From assembly GCF_036417845.1 (NCBI RefSeq), contig NC_089981.1, positions 26,432,001 to 26,496,000 of the forward strand: 64,000 nucleotides of DNA. The letters are read 5' to 3'. Numbering within the stretch: the stretch's first letter is position 1; each line of letters opens with the position of its first letter. Under the pieces are notes generated by a model. It saw only the letters and a program-made list of their open reading frames with translations. It was not told where the DNA came from and ran no database searches. Positions 62,101 to 64,000 of the stretch are shown one piece after another. This DNA is from Apteryx mantelli. Taxonomy: Eukaryota > Chordata > Aves > Apterygiformes > Apterygidae. Made by a program: the position numbers and the translations under genes.

Positions 62101-63529
62101 TATAGAACGTAAGTGCCTCTCATTCTAAACTTAAAAGTCCAGATTTCTCTTCTGAGAGAGAAGGCACCTTGTTTAACATGGTTTAGCAGTCCCAACATGT
62201 GGTCAGACTAGTGGTTGGATTGAAACCACTGGTGCTTTTTAACAGCTTTGTGATTAGTCTCAGCTCTAGGCCTTCTTTCTTCTAAAGAACAACTACTGAA
62301 CTGCGCAACTACTGTACTGTGCAACAACACAGTTGTCCTACAGTCAAGGACCATAGTTATATAGAAGAACTGAAACCAGAAAAAAATTTGAGAAACCAGT
62401 ATTTGGAAACTGTTACACATACAGAACTAAAGAGTGCAGGTGCCTAAATATTTGAGCTTGCTGGAAGGGGGAGCTTTTTGCACTGCTTTTAGAAACTTAG
62501 TTGTCTTCTCAATCTTTTTTTTTTCCTTTTTTTTTTTTTCTCTCCCCCCCTCCTCTCTCCAGGTTGACTTTCCATCTCTTGCTTTTGATATTGTATATCA
62601 AATTCCTCAATGTGCAAAGACTACCGTGTGTCATTCCATAGAAACGTTGGAAAAAACATTGAGGGAACGTCTCCTTACCATTCTCTCCAAAGATAACACC
62701 ATTGGGTACGTTAATCTCTTTGTAACTACAGTCTCTTTGTATGTGGTGATTTGTGGATAGGGTATGGAGTGCTCATCTATTCTTAAACTACTTCTGTAAT
62801 ACACTTTTAGTATATTTGAAGTTCTGTGGAGATGTAAGCAAAAGACTGAATACAACCTGTAAAATAATGGTGCTGTCTTAACAAGTTCACTTGTGCTTTC
62901 CATGGTCTGTATCATAGTATTCTCCAGTTACAAGATTGCTACCCCTTTAGCCTCTTGTTATATTTGCCTATTCCTGCCTAGCTTTCCTTCAAATACTGGC
63001 AGCAGTGGTAGTTTCAACAGTGGCCATTCATATGCCACAAAAGCATTTTGGGCAGGCTTTACCAGTCATCTTCATCAAACTAACATTAACATTTTGGTTT
63101 ATTTCAGGTTATAATGTGGGAAGGACAGGAATAGGTTTTAGTGTAACTTTGAACAACTGTTTCTGTAGAACTTTGTGTTTTGTCCAAGTTCTATTCTTTT
63201 ATGGAGGAAATAGCAGTTTTAAGTTTCATTTTACTTGTGCATGAAATTATTTGTATGTATATGCAGTGACCAGTAGTTTTGGGGTTTTTCAGGTGATGCT
63301 CTGTAACTTGCTTTGTAAACCAAAATGCTTTTGTCTGCAGGCTATCAAAAGAAGATAAAGAATTTTTGTGGGAGAAGAGACATTATTGTCATAGTCATAC
63401 TAGTAGCCTACCAAAACTATTGGCTAGTGCCCCTCATTGGGACTGGGCAAGTCTTCCTGAAATATATTCGTTACTTCAGCAGTGGTCTCCTTTATCACCC
63501 TTAGCTGCACTGGAACTACTTGATTCAAA
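37069..63529 (+). CDS. PIK3C2A: PIK3C2A, class II PI3-kinase C2-alpha, N-terminal ~959 residues (15 coding exons; 3' part outside window)
   Basis: This lipid kinase makes PI(3,4)P2 from PI4P and PI3P from PI. It acts in clathrin-mediated endocytosis, recycling endosomes and the base of the primary cilium (family knowledge). Seen here, joined from 15 exons with consistent phases: a disordered N-terminus with a clathrin-box-like LLLDD (residues 113-117), FDWLDLDPL (282-290) and an adaptor-type DPW (318-320); a Ras-binding domain (about 420-535, with [10 protein letters not shown] and [10 protein letters not shown]); a PI3K-type C2 domain (about 680-850, with [34 protein letters not shown] and SLPLFDF); and the start of the helical domain (about 870 on, with [16 protein letters not shown] and AALELLDS). 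Exon 16 ends mid-codon, so the gene continues to the right; human PI3K-C2alpha is 1,686 residues. Identity rests on long stretches recalled as near-identical to the human protein. The first ATG is used for numbering, although the ATG at 37090 is the likelier start. Confidence 0.96.
37090..37092 (+). promoter_or_regulatory. PIK3C2A: Likely true PIK3C2A start codon (second in-frame ATG)
   Basis: Two in-frame ATGs open exon 2. The ATG at 37069 has T at -3 and G at +4, a weak context. The ATG at 37090 has G at -3 and G at +4, a strong context, and begins MAQISSS, where the human protein starts. Leaky scanning to 37090 is expected, and a minor longer form is possible. Confidence 0.7.
39066..39089. 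repeat. Inverted repeat: 10-bp perfect stem, 4-nt loop
   Basis: TTTTGTGATA (39066-39075) and TATCACAAAA (39080-39089) lie in PIK3C2A intron 2. Confidence 0.7.
39990..40190 (-). mobile_element. Possible old CR1 3' fragment
   Basis: GGAAGGGTCCTTCCTGTTCA, GGTCCAATCCCATGCT and TAACAGTTTTTTCTCCTGTT resemble a - strand CR1 3' end. The following 1.8 kb of intron may be more of the same element, but I could not follow it. Confidence 0.4.
43969..44069 (+). CDS. PIK3C2A: PIK3C2A exon 3 (101 nt)
   Basis: Acceptor TTGCAG and donor CTGAA|GTAAGA. The exon enters in phase 0 and leaves with two bases of a Lys codon completed by exon 4. It encodes the linker from KDNGTTGLL to LSAFSQAIL. This linker diverges most from the human sequence, but LLQE, the following acidic/Gln-rich stretch and AF keep the register. 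Confidence 0.88.
44070..48573 (+). other. PIK3C2A: PIK3C2A introns 3 and 4 (with exon 4 at 45144-45301 between)
   Basis: AT-rich non-coding DNA. I see no repeats beyond short homopolymers. Confidence 0.8.
45144..45301 (+). CDS. PIK3C2A: PIK3C2A exon 4 (158 nt), start of Ras-binding domain
   Basis: Acceptor TTACAG and donor GATG|GTATGT. It encodes KLRTKFPYG, then NPGFVLSP, and [11 protein letters not shown] followed by PVTFTCD, the first strands of the PI3K Ras-binding domain. It leaves in phase 1, with a G that starts a Val codon finished by exon 5. Confidence 0.95.
48574..48694 (+). CDS. PIK3C2A: PIK3C2A exon 5 (121 nt), Ras-binding domain
   Basis: Acceptor AAACAG and donor CAGAA|GTAAGC. 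It encodes [20 protein letters not shown] and [17 protein letters not shown], the most conserved part of the Ras-binding domain, nearly identical to human PI3K-C2alpha. Confidence 0.97.
49367..49478 (+). CDS. PIK3C2A: PIK3C2A exon 6 (112 nt), Ras-binding domain end
   Basis: Acceptor TAACAG and donor ACGAACA|GTAAGT. It encodes [20 protein letters not shown] and [18 protein letters not shown], closing the Ras-binding domain. It leaves in phase 0. Confidence 0.97.
49825..49925 (-). repeat. Old amniote interspersed repeat fragment, family not assigned
   Basis: GTCTCTTATTGGACCAACTA, GCAAGCTTTTGGACAAAACT and GAGGCCTGAAGGAGAAGCAG are in the order of a dispersed repeat I recall from reptile and bird genomes, where 'agttggtccaataaaagat' is typical on the other strand. 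I cannot name the family from memory. Confidence 0.4.
50101..50114. repeat. Poly-C tract, 14 C, just upstream of exon 7
   Basis: A C run about 110 bp before the exon 7 acceptor, following a pyrimidine-rich stretch. Confidence 0.85.
50225..50304 (+). CDS. PIK3C2A: PIK3C2A exon 7 (80 nt)
   Basis: Acceptor TTATAG and donor ATAAG|GTAAAG. It encodes [20 protein letters not shown] and VRDVII, the linker between the Ras-binding and C2 domains. Only 104 bases separate it from exon 8. Confidence 0.93.
50409..50472 (+). CDS. PIK3C2A: PIK3C2A exon 8 (64 nt)
   Basis: Acceptor TTGCAG and donor AATGAG|GTAAGC. It encodes [20 protein letters not shown] and NE, matching the human helix around VEELLDSYHNQ. 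It leaves in phase 0. Confidence 0.94.
53050..53193 (+). CDS. PIK3C2A: PIK3C2A exon 9 (144 nt)
   Basis: Acceptor TATTAG and donor ACTGAG|GTAAAC, phase 0 to phase 0. It encodes [35 protein letters not shown] and VVNLPRTK. The helical linker is strongly conserved with human. Skipping this exon would keep the frame. Confidence 0.96.
54788..54824. repeat. Inverted repeat: 12-bp perfect stem, 13-nt loop
   Basis: TACAGCAATGTC (54788-54799) and GACATTGCTGTA (54813-54824) lie in intron 9. It is short for a microRNA precursor. Confidence 0.75.
55385..55427 (+). CDS. PIK3C2A: PIK3C2A exon 10, 43-nt small exon
   Basis: Acceptor GTCTAG and donor TCATCTG|GTAAGT. It encodes [14 protein letters not shown] and the first base of a Gly codon, aligning with the human segment VTSLFGGEDTSRSSTRG but shorter by a few residues. 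It is followed after only 82 bases by exon 11. Short length and low complexity make it the least certain internal exon, but its phases are needed to join exons 9 and 11. Confidence 0.85.
55510..55723 (+). CDS. PIK3C2A: PIK3C2A exon 11 (214 nt), start of first C2 domain
   Basis: Acceptor ATCTAG and donor TCAAA|GTGAGT. It encodes [30 protein letters not shown], a Ser-rich patch, and then [20 protein letters not shown]. The last part starts the PI3K-type C2 domain. Confidence 0.96.
55804..55926 (+). CDS. PIK3C2A: PIK3C2A exon 12 (123 nt), C2 domain
   Basis: Acceptor GTCCAG and donor GAGCT|GTAAGT, 80 bases after exon 11. It encodes [34 protein letters not shown] and YLIKWDEL, beta strands of the C2 domain almost unchanged from human. 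Confidence 0.97.
56984..57011 (+). repeat. 28-bp direct repeat, left copy (before exon 13)
   Basis: It begins GCTGACTTTAAATCTG and is identical over 28 bp to 57759-57786. The flanking sequences of the two copies do not align. Confidence 0.9.
57369..57536 (+). CDS. PIK3C2A: PIK3C2A exon 13 (168 nt), C2 domain
   Basis: Acceptor TTATAG and donor AGACG|GTAGGT. It encodes [40 protein letters not shown] and [15 protein letters not shown]. Its length is a multiple of three, so skipping it would leave the frame open while removing core C2 strands. A 28-bp perfect direct repeat flanks it (see findings). Confidence 0.97.
57759..57786 (+). repeat. 28-bp direct repeat, right copy (after exon 13)
   Basis: Identical to 56984-57011. 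The two copies enclose exon 13 (57369-57536). Confidence 0.9.
59045..59860 (-). mobile_element. Old CR1-like LINE remnant
   Basis: On the + strand ACACCAGAATTGGGCGTGAT, AATAGCATAGACCTGCAAAC and TGATCCCTGCAAGTTATTGT match, in order, the reverse complement of the ancient amniote CR1 ORF2 end. It lies in intron 13 and is decayed beyond coding. Confidence 0.7.
61630..61738 (+). CDS. PIK3C2A: PIK3C2A exon 14 (109 nt)
   Basis: Acceptor TTTTAG; donor TTGCAG|GTTATA, which is a poor match to consensus at +3, +5 and +6. It encodes [17 protein letters not shown], a variable loop, and [10 protein letters not shown]. It aligns with the human C2-domain end, one residue shorter in the loop. It leaves in phase 0. 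Confidence 0.95.
62563..62705 (+). CDS. PIK3C2A: PIK3C2A exon 15 (143 nt)
   Basis: The acceptor has a very long pyrimidine tract (about 62515-62560) ending in CCAG. The donor is ATTGG|GTACGT. It encodes [16 protein letters not shown], a divergent loop, and [20 protein letters not shown]. This links the C2 domain to the helical domain. Confidence 0.94.
63341..63529 (+). CDS. PIK3C2A: PIK3C2A exon 16 (189 nt), start of helical domain
   Basis: Acceptor CTGCAG and donor TCAAA|GTAAGA. It encodes [33 protein letters not shown] and [20 protein letters not shown], the first helices of the PIK helical domain. It ends with two bases of a codon, so the next exon lies beyond 64000. Confidence 0.96.
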
Positions 63530-63894
63530 GTAAGAAAAACAAAGTAGATAAGTTCTGCACATGTCTTACACATTAAATGATTTTTGTTTAGAGGATGATT
63601 GCGTGGATAGCAATGTTCAAAGGAGGCATACTAACTTTATTCAGATAAGCTATGTAGTGAAAGAGTAACAATAGTATCTGAGGTTGAAATTCTGAATTCT
63701 AACATATAACAGGAGAATAAGTTATATAGTAAGGATGTCAAGACTGAAGTCTTGTGAGAGTAGTATGCTTGTCCTAAACATGCACATGTGTGTTTGCCTG
63801 TTAGGTAATGTCTCTGAAGGGCCTAACATTTTTAGGTCCTTTCTTGAACTGTTACAGATTTTATATTGGTTCTTTTGTGATCTTAGCTGACTTT

Positions 63895-63925
<31 letters not shown>

Positions 63926-64000
63926 GGGAAGGAGAGAGAGAAAATATGAAAGTACTGTCCAGACAACATAAACTTAGTGTGGATTTGTGGTGACTTTCTA
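63530..64000 (+). other. PIK3C2A: PIK3C2A intron 16, 5' part
   Basis: It starts GTAAGA and runs off the window. Its only landmark is the A/G homopolymer at 63895-63928. Confidence 0.85.
63895..63928. repeat. Composite homopolymer, 23 A then 11 G
   Basis: An A run at 63895-63917 is directly followed by a G run at 63918-63928, then a GA-rich tail, in intron 16. Confidence 0.9.

Larger units (their letters stand above)
57537..63340 (+). other. PIK3C2A: PIK3C2A introns 13 to 15 (exons 14 and 15 between)
   Basis: Intron 13 (57537-61629) holds the right 28-bp repeat copy and the old CR1 remnant at 59.0-59.9 kb. Introns 14 and 15 show only a long pyrimidine tract before exon 15. Confidence 0.8.

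Noticed and set aside
1..64000. CRISPR arrays, endogenous retroviral LTR pairs, tRNA or rRNA genes
   Set aside because: Looked for on both strands; no regularly spaced repeats, paired LTRs or conserved RNA boxes were seen.

Overview
The window is vertebrate nuclear DNA, almost certainly from a bird. Its genes are split into short exons with GT-AG introns, it has two GC-rich promoter-type CpG islands, and its recognisable repeats are CR1 LINE fragments with the 3' ends typical of birds. There are no bacterial, phage or viral genes and no operons. The exact species cannot be told from the sequence alone.

One protein-coding gene can be read with confidence: PIK3C2A, the class II phosphoinositide 3-kinase C2-alpha, on the + strand. 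Fifteen coding exons (numbered 2 to 16 here, between 37004 and 63529) join in frame with phases that all agree. They encode about the first 959 residues of a protein whose human counterpart is 1,686 residues long. These cover the clathrin/adaptor-binding N-terminus, the Ras-binding domain, the first (PI3K-type) C2 domain and the start of the helical domain. The kinase, PX and C-terminal C2 domains lie beyond the right edge.

Layout. Bases 1-800 are AT-rich with no gene seen. At 900-2300 is a CpG island with a six-copy GC minisatellite, an RFX-like X-box, two inverted CCAAT boxes and a + strand splice donor at 2056/2057. I read it as a probable divergent promoter for the neighbouring gene on the - strand (NUCB2 in mammals) and a distal first exon of PIK3C2A. 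Bases 2.3-21.4 kb are non-coding, with old repeat remnants and hairpins. At 21.5-22.7 kb is a second CpG island with an ETS site and a first exon ending at 22277, the likely main PIK3C2A promoter. Intron 1 (22.3-37.0 kb) carries two converging CR1 copies, one with an unbroken C-terminal reverse-transcriptase frame. The coding exons follow from 37.0 kb.

Nothing here looks like an undescribed multi-gene system. The best leads are regulatory: two alternative first exons, only one of which carries a strong-context upstream ORF that is completed across the first splice junction; an X-box between divergent genes; a direct repeat flanking exon 13; and several perfect inverted repeats in non-coding DNA.
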